From Pelargonium tetragonum (lineage: Eukaryota > Streptophyta > Magnoliopsida > Geraniales > Geraniaceae): a stretch of 45,620 bases of DNA. The stretch spans positions 1 to 45,620 of the forward strand of contig JAYMTL010000154.1 in the NCBI GenBank assembly GCA_036897445.1, in the 5' to 3' direction. The first letter of the stretch is position 1, and every line of letters begins with the position of its first letter. The notes below the pieces were generated by a model. That model did no database searches. It worked only from the letters and a program-made list of their open reading frames with translations, and was not told the origin of the DNA. The position numbers were made by a program, and so were the translations under genes. This document shows positions 22,120-34,778 of the stretch, one piece after another.

Positions 22120-24660
22120 TTTCAAATCAAAGGGCCTTGAACGAGGGGCCTCTAAAAGAAGTTCTCCTACAGTAAAGATAGATAATATAAGTGTCGCATT
22201 TCTTTATGAGCATAGTCCATTTAGACTCAAATAAGAATACTACTTCAAATCGCAGCTCTGCCAAAATCAGCAGTTAGATAAAAATGATAAAGAGAGCCCT
22301 AAGTAGAATTTTCAAATTTTATAGCTGATTCTTCTTTTATTTTACAGAATATACTAATCAAAAGACTATATGTGTTACAAAATCTAAAGTTACTTTCTAA
22401 ATAAATACAGGAATTTTCCCTTTGTTTTGACTTTTCCGAATTGATTTGCCAATTAAGAAACTGGAATTCTTTCAAATGGTTTTTTTCAGTTAACCTTTTA
22501 TTAGGTTTATTATTGAACTAATCACCGACTTCGGTTCATTTCCTAATTATCCTTACTCTTACTATTTCTAAAGATTTTCTAAGGGTAATCCTAAGACTCT
22601 ATAATTAGTACATTTAAAGAAGAAGAAGGCAAGAGCTGCACTATGTTTCATACTACCCCTTCCATTACTTAGCTTTGGTGTTTCTTACTCAGTTATAGGA
22701 ATTTTATAGGAAAGAAAAGTAAAGGAATGAAGGCCTTGGAAAGATTCCTTTAGCTCATAAAGTTTCAGGTTAATTGTGGTTTTCGATACCATACGAGTTA
22801 AAAAGGCTTCTAAGGAAAAAGTTCAGGGGTCTCTTTTTCAAATACATTAGCAAAGGCTTTGGAATAGTTTAAATAGAGCTGTACCTGTTGTAATGGAAGT
22901 CGGAGTCTTCTCGTTTCAAGTCAGTTTTGACAGGCTATTAGTAATGAAAGGTGGATTTCCCTCTCTTTTCTCGGCTTTTATGCTTTTTAGGGTTTTGGCT
23001 GGTAGGTTTATAGATTTACTATTCTTGGCTGGATAGAGTAATGAAGTCAAAAAGGTAAGTAGATCTCTTTTTACACCTATAAAGTGCTTCGTTTTGGGAT
23101 TAGAAACCCCGTTTTAGTTTGACTTTACTTTCTTCTGGTTAAAGTGTATGAACTCTTAGTTCAAGCGAGAATCGTTTACGAGCGAGTCATCAGTCAAGAG
23201 AGGAAATCCTAGAAGGTTCAAAGCAAGTCAGAATCTTGTGTTCCTAAAAAGAGGTCTTTAAGGAGAGGCTCAGTCTTATTTTGAGATAGAAACTCTTGCT
23301 TTTATCTTTCTTCCTGCCGGATATTCTCCTTTTAGAATTGATAGGTTAGCTGCTCCATTAGACAAGGAATGTATAAAAAGAGTAAGAAGTTTCCTGTAGA
23401 GGTACAGGGCTGGGAGAGTCCTTTTTAGGCTAGAGGTTCGCTGTTTCAGGATACGGCGCATATATAGTCAGAGGTTTGTATATTAGAATTGAGTACAGAA
23501 GTCAACTCTTGGAAAGTAGACTGGGTTTTTCTTATCGGCTTGACTTAGGGTTTGGCGGAAGAAGTTTATACTAGGGTAGAGCTTCCCTTTCGTGGATTTT
23601 TAAGGTTTTGCGATTCTCCCTTACTAGGTCATAGTAAGAAACCTGGTCTTTTACAACTTTGAATTCTTCTTTTTTGGAAACTCGTTAAGGGAATTTGGAT
23701 TGCGCTTACTCTTTAGTCATAAATCAAATGGAATTGAAAGGTTAACTTCCCCCACTGGTAAAGGCCTATAAGCCCCACTTTCATCTTCAAAACCTGTGAA
23801 ACACCTTATTGACCTATCTTTTCATTCGAAATTGTCAGTAAGAGACTTAATAAGCCCACTACAATTTTAGTGAGAGAGAGGGGTAGCCCTTTATTTCGCA
23901 TAAGTTAGATCCTGAGGAATGAAAGTTATACTAGACCGCTTTGAATTAATTAAATAGAACACAAAACATTTAGTAAGATTCTGAAAATTGCCTACTTTTA
24001 GGGTCTGGTTTTACCCACTAAAAAAGATTCAATAGTATTACTCAAATAGAAACAAGCCTCTTCAAGGCCTTTTCCGAGAGCTAAAACACGTGTTTATGCG
24101 TTCTACGTTTGTAGAATTTGAGAGGCTTCGCTTTATAAAAAAGGGGTTAGCCCAGTGTCAGTTTATTAAGCAAAGTATCTAAAACCCTGGGAAAAATTTC
24201 TAATGACTGAAATTGAAAAAGATAAAAATTCTCTGCTTTTTTTAAGAAACTCATTTGAATATTTATAATACACTAAGTAAAATCTATAAAGGGATACCCT
24301 TTCTTTTTCCAAGATTACTTATTAAACAATACGAAGACTCCTTTCTTTAGTGGAAAGCCCCCTTCTATGAAACAATGGAGTCTAATTCAGGATCAAAAGA
24401 AATTTATAGGCAGATAGTAATATGGTAAAAAGGACTGACTTTAAGTTCAGGTCAAGCTTGTATTCAATTTTTTGGTTACTAGAGTACCCCCTTAGTTTTA
24501 GACTTAATCAAAAGGAGCCTCTTACGCCTGTCTATCTTGCAAGTTCACTCCTATATATACCAATGCCCACTTTAGTAAGAACAAATTTTTTTACTTTCTT
24601 TTTGGAAATCCTGTTGGTACACTGCACAGCTTCACTTCCAAATTGTATTCGTTATAAAGT
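22120..24660. other. Spacer, no supported gene
   Basis: No gene is supported. The stretch 22.7-23.7 kb has G>C on the plus strand. The 87-codon ATG frame at 24422-24685 is hydrophobic in parts (for example FFTFFLEILLVHC) but matches nothing I know and overlaps an equally long frame on the other strand. Confidence 0.5.
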
Positions 24661-24671
24661 TTCTGTAGTAA

Positions 24672-24791
24672 AAACGAATCTTTAGGAATGGAGATGGATG
24701 TATTGGGCACACAAATACTATAGAAAGAAAGCTCAGTGGTAAAGCTCGGAAATCTCGCCAAGAGCATGAGGAAGGGACTCCTTGTTTATAA
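24672..24791 (+). pseudogene. Short basic open stretch with a GDG motif
   Basis: A 39-codon stretch reads FRNGDGCIGHTNTIERK and then LSGKARKSRQEHEEG. The Asn-Gly-Asp-Gly-Cys-Ile element is weakly reminiscent of the second motif of LAGLIDADG homing endonucleases, but no partner motif or flanking homology is visible. It may equally be a member of the window's basic-peptide stretches. No start codon. Confidence 0.15.
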
Positions 24792-24799
24792 GATAAAAT

Positions 24800-27470
24800 C
24801 CAAGTACCTATTCTCAAAAGTATTTGACTTAAGATTTTATATTTACAAAAAGGACCCCGTCTTGTAAGTCTAGACAGTAAATACAAAAAAGCTACATCTT
24901 TTAAAGTATAGCTAAATTGAAATGAATGAAACCAAGATTGACTCTTGTCTAGTAAAGTAAACCCTTGTCCGTGTTCTATTAGTTAAGATTGAAAAAAGTG
25001 TTCGTACAGGACAAGCCACAATACTGAATGGAATAAAACATAAAGTTTTGGTAATATACTTTAACTTGAATTAATAAGCTTTCTTTTCGGGTACTTAGGT
25101 TGGTTTAGAGAAAATACAAGACTCTACACCGGATTAATGTACTTACAGGTATACAAAGGGTTTCTTTCCTAAAATAGCTAAAATTCCTAACTAGTTACTA
25201 CTAAGTTTATCTCTAAGAAACTGCACGAGCTCCGCGAGAGTCTACAAGATAATCCTATCCACTAAAGGAATCGACTCTCAACTCGGAATATTCTTCAAGG
25301 AAAGCTCTAGCTTATTAGCAACGGACCAGTCCCAAAAAATCCTGAACCTGCTTATCCCAACCATGAAACATGAAAGTACCTCGTAAGCTACAACTAATTA
25401 AAAAACTAAACTATCTCAAAATAAAAGACTATGAATAGACTCTCAAGTCAAGAACTAAGAGCTGCAATTTGCTGGTTTATATCCAAATTAGAAAGATACT
25501 CTCGTAAGGAGCCCGGGCTTACAAACAACAAACGAATGAAGACATTATCTTGAACTCCTTTGCTTGTTTTACCAAAGAATACAAATTCTTATCCTCATAA
25601 GCTTTCCTAAAACAAGGGTTTCTATCTTTATCCTTGTTCTCCACAGTTCCTAGCTTTACAATGAATACATTTACACCTTCCCTTTAATTAAAAACTACTA
25701 GAACCTCCTTTAAAGATTAAGAAAGATGAGTCTTCTATACCATTCCAGGTCTTACAGCACTTCCTTTCCTTTTTTTTAGCCTTAAACTGCAATGAACAAA
25801 GAAAATGAGTGAGAGTACCTAATTTGAATTGACAGGTTAGTAAATATTTAGATTGGTTAAAGTTTGCCCTGGGAATAGAAACTCCATCATAATAACAAGA
25901 ACTCTTTGTGCCTGCTTACAAGTACGAGCTAAAGAAAAGCTTTCCCGGGCTCGTTTCCATTTACAATTCATTAAGAGAGTTCCATCTTAAAAAAACTGGG
26001 ACAGGACATAATAGAATCTCCTCCACCTAAAAAACTTATGATCGGATCCTCCCTAGCACCAAGAGACAAGCACTTTCCCCCTCTTAGACCTACTTAGCAG
26101 AGCCTTTAAAGCCCCAGGAGAGTACCCCTTCAACTTGACTAGAAAAAGACAAATGACTTTACCTTTTTGATACTCCTTAACAAGCTTCTTAATACTCTCT
26201 AAAAAAAGAAAGGAAAGCCCCTATATATATATCAATTACAGCAATAACAAAACCCAAGGGAATCCCTTGGTAAAACACCTAGCAGTCTATCCTGCAGTGA
26301 GTTCCTACTCTGAGCCTTTACTTACTAAAGATTCACCCTATTCTATTTTTATCACCGGTCTAGTTTAAATAGGCCTTTTAAATGCTTTTTACCTAATTTC
26401 TCGTTCAATTTCATCTATTAACTTCGTTACCTTTTTTTTTTGCTAATAAAACTTAGCCTTGTTGACAAAAGAATACTGTCGCTACCAGACAAGCTATCTG
26501 TTAATAAATAAGATTTAGGTTTACTTGATTGATATAGTGCAAGAGACAGATAAAGCGCAGTCACGTAGTTACTTCTTAAGGAGAATCCCTCTTGGCTTAT
26601 ACTTTTAATTAAGAGGATACTAACCCTAATTGTACGGAAAGAAATCCATCTTAAAAAGTCAAAATCCTTGTTCAGGCATTAGAATATATACAGGACAAAA
26701 CAGACTGACTATGACCAGAAAAGAAAATTTATACGGGCTCTAAAAGGAAAAAGAGTGAACTTAACTCACAAGGATTGTACCGCAAGTGTTCTATATTGTA
26801 TTGTGCTAAACTTTCCTAACCAATCGAAGGCTTATTAGCTCCTTTTGTATTTTTTGCAAACAACAAAGAAACCCTAGTATTTCTTCTATTCTTTAAAAAG
26901 TTTAAAGCCCTTGAAACTTGAACTATGTTTAGAATTACTTCGATTTCTGGGTTTTTTTAGGGGATGAATCCTATAAAAAGCCTAACATAAAGAAAGTAGC
27001 TTTCCTTTATTTATTAGAAACCCTTTGACTTGTTCAGGAATTCTTACTAATAAAATATCTTAATATCGAAAATAAAGAAGATAAGGTGCCAGAGTCCCTT
27101 ACTTACCCGAAACTACTAAAAATCTTCTTTCCTAAGGAAACATAGAAAACTCGCGAGATTTTACAGTGTATTTAGATTCGCGATACAGCTGAGAAATGAG
27201 AAAGCACTAACCACAAAATAGGTAATCTTGAGGTTCTATATTTGTTTTTTATACAAGTCCTACAGAACAAAACCCGGTTTTTTCGAAAAATTATAGATAA
27301 AGTTAGGAGCTCCCGCTAAACTTTAATATAAAACCGGTCTATACCTCTCTCCTATGACTTACTTTAACCTTCAAAAGGGCCCTCAAACTCCTACGCGTAT
27401 CTACAAAAACTTGTGTTTTCTATTCCTCATTAATTTTAACTAGCAGCAGGGAATTACTCCCTTAGAAAAG
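24800..27470. other. C-rich spacer, no gene seen
   Basis: From about 25.2 to 27.4 kb C clearly exceeds G on the plus strand. I found no open frame of note, no tRNA and no family copy. GGAGCTCC occurs at 27306-27313 and GGGCCC near 27377. Confidence 0.5.
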
Positions 27471-27479
27471 ACCCCTGTC

Positions 27480-30400
27480 TTTATAAAACTAAATAAAAAA
27501 GAAGGGGGTGTGGAAGTAGGTCAGGTCATAGGGAGTCGATAAGAGAAGAAGGAAAATTGAGTATATAATATAATAATATAAGCAATTCGAGACTTCTATA
27601 GTAAATCTTGGCTTAAAAAAAAGGTTAAATAGGTAGTATAAGCCGGGTTAATCAGTACCTCCGCAATGATCGAGATTCTAAACCTCCTAGAGAATTCTAG
27701 TTATGTAACAGGATTTGCTATGAGATTCTTCTACTTGAAAGTAAGTGAAACGAGTTTTTATAGTTTTTCCAAGGAAGTTCTTACTTGATAAAGAAGAAAG
27801 AGGACAGGTCATATTCATTTAATACATTTGGATTGAGTTTTTCGGAAGAGCTTTCTATTCTATAGTGTAACTAGAGCAATTTGTTAAGTCTTTCAATAAG
27901 AAAGGAAAAAAGGTATCCTCCGGAAAAACATCATTTTCGTTTGTAAAAGTATAAAGTTTATTTAGATATGTATGTAATTCCGAGGACTTCCTGCTTCAGC
28001 ACTTTTGGTATTAGTTAGTATAGGAATAGAAAGAAGTATATGCCACACTTAGAGACTAGGTGTATTAGCTATTGTATGGATGCTCTAGATTGACTACAGG
28101 TGTTTTGAGGGAAGGCATTATAGCCTGACCCTCTCTTATTCTTATCTTAGAAAGCTCTAGAGTTTATAAGTTGAATAGGAGAATGGGATACTAAGTCTAG
28201 GACTCTGGCTAGGGGAATTCCTTTTTTGTATAGGTTTCCTCTTATTAGCCAGGATACTTTTAACTTAAGGAGTTCGTTTAAGAACTATCATCCTCTATTC
28301 TCAGTAAAAAAAAGCAGAAAGTAAAGATACACTAGAATTTGAAAGGGCCTTCAATCTATCAGACAGGGAAAGAGCCTAAAAGCTACCCTAACAGCATAAA
28401 AAGAGCATTCTAGACAGCAATATGACTTTGTTTCTCGGTTTCACCGGGTTTCTGATAGAGTGGATCAGTGGGATTTTGGTGGGTTTTCTAGTCTATGAGT
28501 TCTACTTCTACGTGACTGACTAGGATTTATAAACACAAGGATTTCTTTCTTGACTCTTCCTCTTTCTGGATCTAACTAAAAAGGGCATATCTCTATCCCT
28601 ATATCCTACAAACAAAGCAATAAAGTAAATTGAAAATAGAGACAGGAAACCCTTCAATAAAGGGTGCGGATTAAGTAACCTAACTGAAGATAAATGACAT
28701 TCTAGAACGTGTGGAGAGTAACACAGGTCTTGTGCGAATCGATATTTATTCCCTTTGAAACGAGATTTTACAAGAGATTCTTGATTTGAAGAGTTTTATG
28801 GTATCTTCCTCAGTTCCCAATTCTAGAAAGGGGTAGGTAGGGTAGGTGATAAAGAGTTAAGGTTTAGCTTTAAGGAAAGGAAGTTCTGAGGGTTGAGAGG
28901 GGGTTTCCTAACCGGGGATAAAAGGGTCCTTGACTTTGTAGATATAGAGGCTTCAATAAGGGGTTATCAAGTACCGGGATTTTCAATTAGCAGGCACAAG
29001 CTATTAATGGGCTGATCGGCGATACTGAGTTTAGCGGAATCAGCTGTCAAGTGCTAATTCGAAAAGTGTCACAAAGCGGTACTTTTGCTTATATCTTATA
29101 TACTGGTCCTACTTTTTTAAGAAAGTGGAAAATTCGGCAGAGGAGCTTAAAAATTGTTTGTCAGATTTCAACTAAAGGAGTCCACTCATAAATAGAAATG
29201 TAAGAAATCCATATAAAAACCTTATTTTCTTGTTTATTGAAAAACGAAAGTCTAGATATAAATAAGCAACGCTCGAGCTGAAGTAATAGAAAAAGCTTTC
29301 TCGTAGAGTTTGACTAGATTTGAGACTTTTTATTTGTGAAGAAGTTTCCGGTTTAAGGGCTATGAAAAGAGCAGCCCTGGATATCCAGGGTGTCATAAAA
29401 CAAATGACAATTTAAGGTTTATAGGGGGTTTTGTGTTAAGTGGAAGCTAAAGTCAGTAGCTTTTTCGATAAATAGAGTCAAGTTATAGCTAGTTTAATAT
29501 TTAATATAGAATATAGAGAATTCCCCTTTTATTGCCATGGTGCTCCAGGGATTCACCAGATAGGCATTTTTGTAAAAGAAAACAGAGTAAATACAGGGGT
29601 AGGCGCTAGCCTCTAACTCTAAAAAAAAGGGTTCAAAAGGACATTAGAAAAGATCGTAAAAAAGAGTTCGAGTAAAAAAAGCTGAATTAGTACAAAAACT
29701 CTAAATCTTTGAGATTTTAGAGATATAAAAAAGGGCATTGTTCTATTGAATCCGTATCCCTCTGAGCTTTTATGGATTGAAAAGCATTTTCTTTCTTTAA
29801 GGAGTTGCTTTGAAATTGCTAGATCTAGTTAAGAATGTAAGGTCCTAAGAAAGAGGTCTAGAGTATGAAGACTGAAAGTAGCTTCTTTAGTAGGGCAGTA
29901 GTAAAGCGAGGGAGTTCCTTATTGGCCTTAGAGCGTGTTAATAATAAAGATTGGGGTTCCTATTAAGATAAAGATTTCAAGAATTCCGGGGATCCTAGGT
30001 CTAGGTAGGAAAGGTTTGGTGTTGTAGCTTAACGGCGGATATAAGATATAATAAGAAGTAGGCCTAGTTCAGAAGAGTGAGTATTCGAAGAAGTTTGGGC
30101 TTCTAACCTGTGACTTTCCTAATAGGAAGATTTTAAGTTTTCCCGTAGTTAGGGTTTAAAAGCCAGCCCTTTTTTCTATAAACAATTTTTAAGGAAGTCT
30201 CTTTTTTTGAATAGAAGAGAAGTAGCAAGATAAAGAGAGTCCCTCTATTCTGGGTTCCACTAATAAAGAAAAAAGAAAATAGAACAGAGTCTAGGGTTTG
30301 AAAGCAAGTCAGTAAAGTAAGTAAAGAGGGGAGAGTAGAGGAGGTCTAGTTCAGAAAAGGCATTAAGGAGTTGCAGCGCTTTTTGAGATAGAGAGGTAAA

Positions 30401-30855
30401 TCAAGAATTTTGAGTTTTCCTGTTATCAGTCTTTTCGAGGCTACCACTTAGCACGAGACCGGGAATTTTTAAGGATGTAGAAAGAGTGATTAGGATAGGC
30501 AGCGAGTAAGGGTCCACTCTGAAAGGTAGATTTGTTTCCTAGTTTGACCTGTCCGACCTCAAAGTCTTATAGGATTAGAACCCGTGTTTTACTAAGGTGT
30601 TTGAGACCCAAGGATACCGAAGCTGAGCAGAAACCTAAGGGAACCTTTAACTATAAGAGTAGCTCCTCCGTTTCCTTTAAAATAGAATAAAAAAACAGAT
30701 TACGGATCAAATAGAATCGTGTCAAAGTTTATATCTAGAGTTTTCTCGTCAGTTTAGATACTGAGTCAGTCCCTGGACCTGGTTAGCACCTTCTTGTATT
30801 CTTTTTAATCCCTTACTTTTAGGGAAGAAATTCGCTACTTGCTAGCTAGATCCTA
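27480..30855. other. G-rich skew domain without genes
   Basis: G exceeds C on the plus strand throughout, in contrast to both neighbours, with abrupt changes near 27480 and 30860. Purine-rich words such as GGGTAGGTAGGGTAGG (about 28831) are frequent. A 74-codon minus-strand frame at 29172-29396 has no domain. An imperfect stem-loop lies at 29699-29723 (CTCTAAATC / GATTTTAGAG). A minus-strand GGGTTCTAATCC word near 30575 resembles a T-loop, without further tRNA structure. Confidence 0.5.
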
Positions 30856-31186
30856 GATCGGTAAATCAGGGAAACCCCTCCCCATACATCCCACCCCGGG
30901 TTTCTAGATTCAATTAGACTTCTAAATTTCTATGGGAGAAGACCAGCTAAACCCCTAATAGTAAAAGGCTCTACACTGACTAAAACAAGGATACTAATAC
31001 CCCTAAGAAAGATCTATTTATATACTTACTAATAATATAAGGTAAGAGTAAAAGAACAAGAAACTAGTATAATATCTTACATTAACTACTATAAGAATTA
31101 CTAGACCTAACCTCTTAATTATTAATATATACTACCTGCTTTATTCTTTCTTAGTCTTCTTACCTGTCTTAAGAGTATTCTAGCTC

Positions 31187-31239
31187 TTAAGTCTTAGCAG
31201 CGCTCTCTTTCTTCTTATCAGCCTTTGAGCTTTCTCTTT
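31187..31239 (-). pseudogene. Lys/Ala-rich remnant sharing a 28-nt repeat
   Basis: The minus strand reads RESSKADKKKESAAKT between stops. Its nucleotide sequence includes the 28-nt segment shared with 4930-4957 at 26 of 28 positions. The composition is like the other Lys/Ala stretches. Too short to assign. Confidence 0.3.
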
Positions 31240-32714
31240 AAACTATCTTCCTTATTTGAAACCTTTCTATCAAGTAGCTATATGCTATATTCAACTCCTT
31301 TCTTTATAGTACCTTACTTACCTTGCTTAGAAATAGAAACTCTTTAATCCTACATTTGTTTCACTAGACTCTCTATAAGTATCTTACTCTGTATCATGAC
31401 TTTCCTCCGTATCTGCATAATACTCTACTACACAGGCTTTCCCAAGAACTCTATTCTCTGTATCTCTTCATAGCTACTTTAACACTTAAACCTAAACTTA
31501 AGGAATAAGTAAGGGGGCTTAGATATAAAGATTCTATTTTAAGTATTGACTTTCACAAAGGCTAAGAAAAAGACTCTGGATTCTTTAGAAAGAATACCTA
31601 GTTTATATAAAAGCTCCCCTTTATCACGAGTTTAGATACCTTTTACCTCTGTCCTGTTAAAACCCACACTCAGTTTTTTGTGAAACCTGTTCTTTTAAAT
31701 CGAAATTTTACAGGTTAGAAAGAAAGCTCCAAGAAGACTTCCTTTTTATAGTTTATTTACCCCATTCTTAAGTACTTTAACTAGGAAGGGGGAGTGCTGG
31801 TTAATAAGTTTACCTGTTTCTGATTTACTTGTTTTAGTCCTTTTAGGGTACTATTACTCACATTTCTTAAGGTTTCTTAGTATTAGCAGTTCTAGTAAGG
31901 TAGATTCCTTTTGGCTTAGTTGTTACTACTACAGAAAGGGATAAGCTTTTGAGAATTTGAGGTAAATTAATGCTAGGATCTTGATAGTAAACCTTGCACT
32001 AACAACTACAACAGCTTTCGCGGGACTTCGTTTATCGGAAACCCCTCACTTTTCTTTCTTGAATGCCTTCAACTTAAACTTCAAGAATAAATAATAATCC
32101 TATACTCCTGCACTTTTTTCCCCAAGGAAACCCTATTGTATTCACTAGTTTATTCCTTTCTTTAGGAACCCTTAACGGGATAACGGATTTCCTCCTTAAA
32201 TCTATTCCAAATTCTTTTAGATGAGATTGGCAGCTGAAGAAAGAAGAATGACTATAAACTTAAATGAAAACTCTAGAGAATCCTGTTTACTACTCGTTTA
32301 TAATATAACTCTTATTTTGTATACAATATTCTATTCCAGGAATTCCTTCTATTTGTTCTTTTTCCATGCCTTCCCTAAGGCTTAGCAAAGAAATCCAGCA
32401 AGTCAAATTATTAAACCCTTGTTTAAAAGAATACCTTAAAATAACATTAGTAATAGAGTTGAGACTAAATATTCGAACATTGCATAGTTCTTATCTAGAA
32501 TAGCGTTTATCCTAAATTTGGCTGCCTCTTTCTTAAGGAGATTTTTGACCTATTTTGCATTCGATTCAATTTCCTGTATTTGTTTCATTTTTACCCTTGA
32601 TGAAACTGCTTTGCTTGTAGAATTCCTATCTATTCTAATGCAAAACCCTTACTTGGTTCTATCTCATAAGTTGAAACCAAACTTCTCCCTTTATTTACTT
32701 CATTTTTATTTGCT

Positions 32715-32795
32715 TTAAAGGAACACGAGAGCAGCCCTGACTTTGTTACCCGCTTCTTTAGCTGTAGCCTTGACAACTCTCTTCTCAGTCTTCAT
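32715..32795 (-). pseudogene. Short Lys/Ala-rich ATG frame
   Basis: A 26-aa minus-strand frame reads MKTEKRVVKATAKEAGNK and then VRAALVFL. Further Lys-rich pieces (TASKKSEV, KESKKGFSS) lie just upstream in other frames. It resembles the KAP-rich pieces at 40.6-41.2 kb in composition. No known domain. Confidence 0.25.
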
Positions 32796-33330
32796 AACTA
32801 TACCTCACTCTTCTTAGAAGCTGTAACCCTAGTACTCAACATCTTAAGACCTAGAGCTAAAACCCTTCTTAGATTCTTTAATTACATTACCTGTATTTGT
32901 ATCTATATCCTCCTAAAAAGGACTCCTTATTAAGTAGAAGGACCCGGACTGACCGAGTTTAGACTTTCACCGTATACTCTGCAGCTATTATCAAAAAAAA
33001 AAGAGTTAAGCTTCCCTTTCTATACTACTTACTCCCTCCTAGAGCTCCCACACCCCTGTAATGAAAACAGGTAATAAAGAAAAGTCCTTGCTTACAGGAA
33101 CAATACCCCAGTTTTTCTAATAAAATATTTTATACTTTTTAGTCCAATATATTACTTTTAACAGCACCCAAAATTCTCTTAAAAAGAGTAGAATTTGGTA
33201 TACTCTATAGCCACATCTAGCTTCCTATTAACTTATCCTCTTTCTTTTCTAGGATTTGTCCCCACCAAGAAGAGCATACTTTAACCTAACCCGGTAGAAA
33301 TAGCCTGCGCCAGTCCTGTGTTCATGGGTT

Positions 33331-33360
33331 CCCTTCCGAAGGGGCTCTCCTAATGGAGCC
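33331..33360 (+). repeat. Two adjacent GC-rich hairpins
   Basis: CCCTT-CCG-AAGGG (33331-33343) is followed directly by GGCTC-TCCTAATG-GAGCC (33343-33360), sharing one G. Paired GC-rich stems of this kind are uncommon in this AT-rich window. In organelles such elements can stabilise transcript 3' ends; here there is no recognisable gene upstream. Confidence 0.6.
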
Positions 33361-33800
33361 AGCAACAAATTAACTTTTTCTTGAAAGACTTGAAATCAAT
33401 ACAGGGACTCATAAACCTAACTTCGAATACCTTGAAAAACCTATAAAAAAGGAAACCCTTAACGAAAGACTTTAAAGGGCTGAGGATAACTTTAATTCAA
33501 AAAAGGGGGGATCCATAGTTATTATCTAATCTTGCATTTATCGTCTGTTCGGGTACCCCGTAAGTGAGATGCTTTAAGCTATTGGGGTCCGTATTGACTC
33601 AGTTTTTCTTATTAGATATTTAAGGCTTTTAAGAAACAACTAAATTCTACCCCCTTCTTACTTTGATACACGGGAACTCCGCTAGATAACTCTTACAAAA
33701 GAAATCCCTGAATTTTACCTTCCTACAAATTCAAGAGAAACCCGGTCAGGTGCAAAGCCCTTTCAATATCTACAAGGAACCTTAACCATAACAACAAGAA

Positions 33801-33890
33801 GAATATCGGTATAGCCCATAAGCCAAAGAGTATACATATCTATCTTATCTTCTAACAACAAGAAACGGGGTATAGCTCTCTAAGATAGTT
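33801..33890 (+). repeat. Dispersed-family motif pair (GIAH / GIAL words)
   Basis: GGTATAGCCCATAAGCCAAAG at 33809-33829 (reading GIAHKPKS) is followed 58 bases later by GGGTATAGCTCTCTAAG at 33868. The same two words occur in the 41.1 kb copy (minus strand GGGTATAGCTCTAG and GGCATAGCTCATAA) in the opposite order. It is likely a fragment of a family copy. Confidence 0.35.
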
Positions 33891-33968
33891 ACAAAAGCAA
33901 ATAAAGAGAAAGCCAGTAACAAACAAGGAGATAGAGACCTCTTAGTTTGATTTTTTTAGTCTTACTTA

Positions 33969-34034
33969 AGAGGCGACTTGAACCCATGTCTTTTATTTCA
34001 AGCGCACACTCTTTACCGACTCGCTCGAACATAG
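33969..34034 (-). pseudogene. tRNA-Ser(UGA)-like remnant
   Basis: The minus strand reads GAGCGAGTCGGTAAAGAGT, then GCGCTTGAAAT, then CATGGGTTCAAGTCGCC. The order resembles plant mitochondrial tRNA-Ser(UGA): GAGCGGTTGAAAGAGTCGG, TCTTGAAAACCG, GGGGGTTCGAATCC (from memory). The loop CTTGAAA would present a UGA anticodon. The long variable arm of a Ser tRNA is missing and the T-stem has mismatches, so it is a relic. It is the most convincing single tRNA-like piece by order of parts. Confidence 0.4.
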
Positions 34035-34039
34035 GATAC

Positions 34040-34775
34040 TAATAGATATTTTGATTTTTATAACTGGTAAATTCTTTCTTTATATAAGTGCTTTCTTTCA
34101 GAACCTTGCTTCCTTAAGACCTCCCTACTCCATCCCAAACTGCCCTGCCAATAAACGAAAGATTAGATAGTAACATCTTACTTTGATTTAGTCTAGATAT
34201 ATAACATCTCGAAAACTTTTTTATTAATTAGATATGGTAAGGGTACGGTTTTTAAAGAGCTCTTTTCCAAAGTATAACATGAATTCCTTTACTTGCTGTT
34301 CATTCCTCTATTCAGGTCTTCAAAGGTAATTAGTTTCCGACAAAGACAAAGAAAATTTATAGAGTAAGTAGAAGTTGATAATATATGGTAGACATCTTTA
34401 TAGGGTTTACCGTTGAGATAGGTGTTAAGAAAGGGATACAGTAAGTCATGAAGAAGTTAGTGGGTTTAGAACTCTTAATTAATTGACCTTTCGTTTTTAC
34501 AGAAAGGGAATATCTATATATTTTTTTTACAAGGGCTCTCCTTTTTTTGTTATTCAACTACAACCGATGGAAGCTGAAAACTGTTATACTTATACTTGTG
34601 CCTTTACTTACTTCAACATTTTTGAAATCCAAATAAAATGAACACCCCCTTAGCTCCCAAGGAAAAATCCCCCAAAACCCCATAACAACAAAGATCTTCT
34701 TAAGACCCCTGCTACTAAGTACTAAGAAACAAGGCACAACTCTAACTATATTCTAACTATAAAGAAGAGACTAAG
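34040..34775. other. Spacer, nothing recognised
   Basis: No gene, RNA or family copy is seen. A 66-codon minus-strand frame at 34357-34557 has no domain. Confidence 0.5.
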
Positions 34776-34778
34776 ACT

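Larger units (their letters stand above)
30860..33290. other. C-rich skew domain with Lys-rich minus-strand pieces
   Basis: C strongly exceeds G on the plus strand. The minus strand is therefore purine-rich and yields the short Lys/Ala-rich open stretches at 31187-31237 and 32715-32795 listed separately. A 66-codon plus-strand frame at 32518-32718 is probably noise. Confidence 0.5.

Noticed and set aside
24422-24685. 87-codon ATG frame, partly hydrophobic
   Set aside because: Overlaps an equally long opposite-strand frame, has no domain and has random-like composition.
24672-24791. LAGLIDADG endonuclease reading of the NGDGCIG stretch
   Set aside because: A single six-residue resemblance without the partner motif or the rest of the domain is not enough to name the family.
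26220-26240. Alternating TA tract
   Set aside because: Simple low-complexity sequence with no further structure.
33559-33567. CGTAAGTGA, matching the plant mitochondrial promoter consensus CRTAAGTGA; also CATAAGTGA at 36621
   Set aside because: About one match is expected by chance in this length on two strands, and no gene follows either site.
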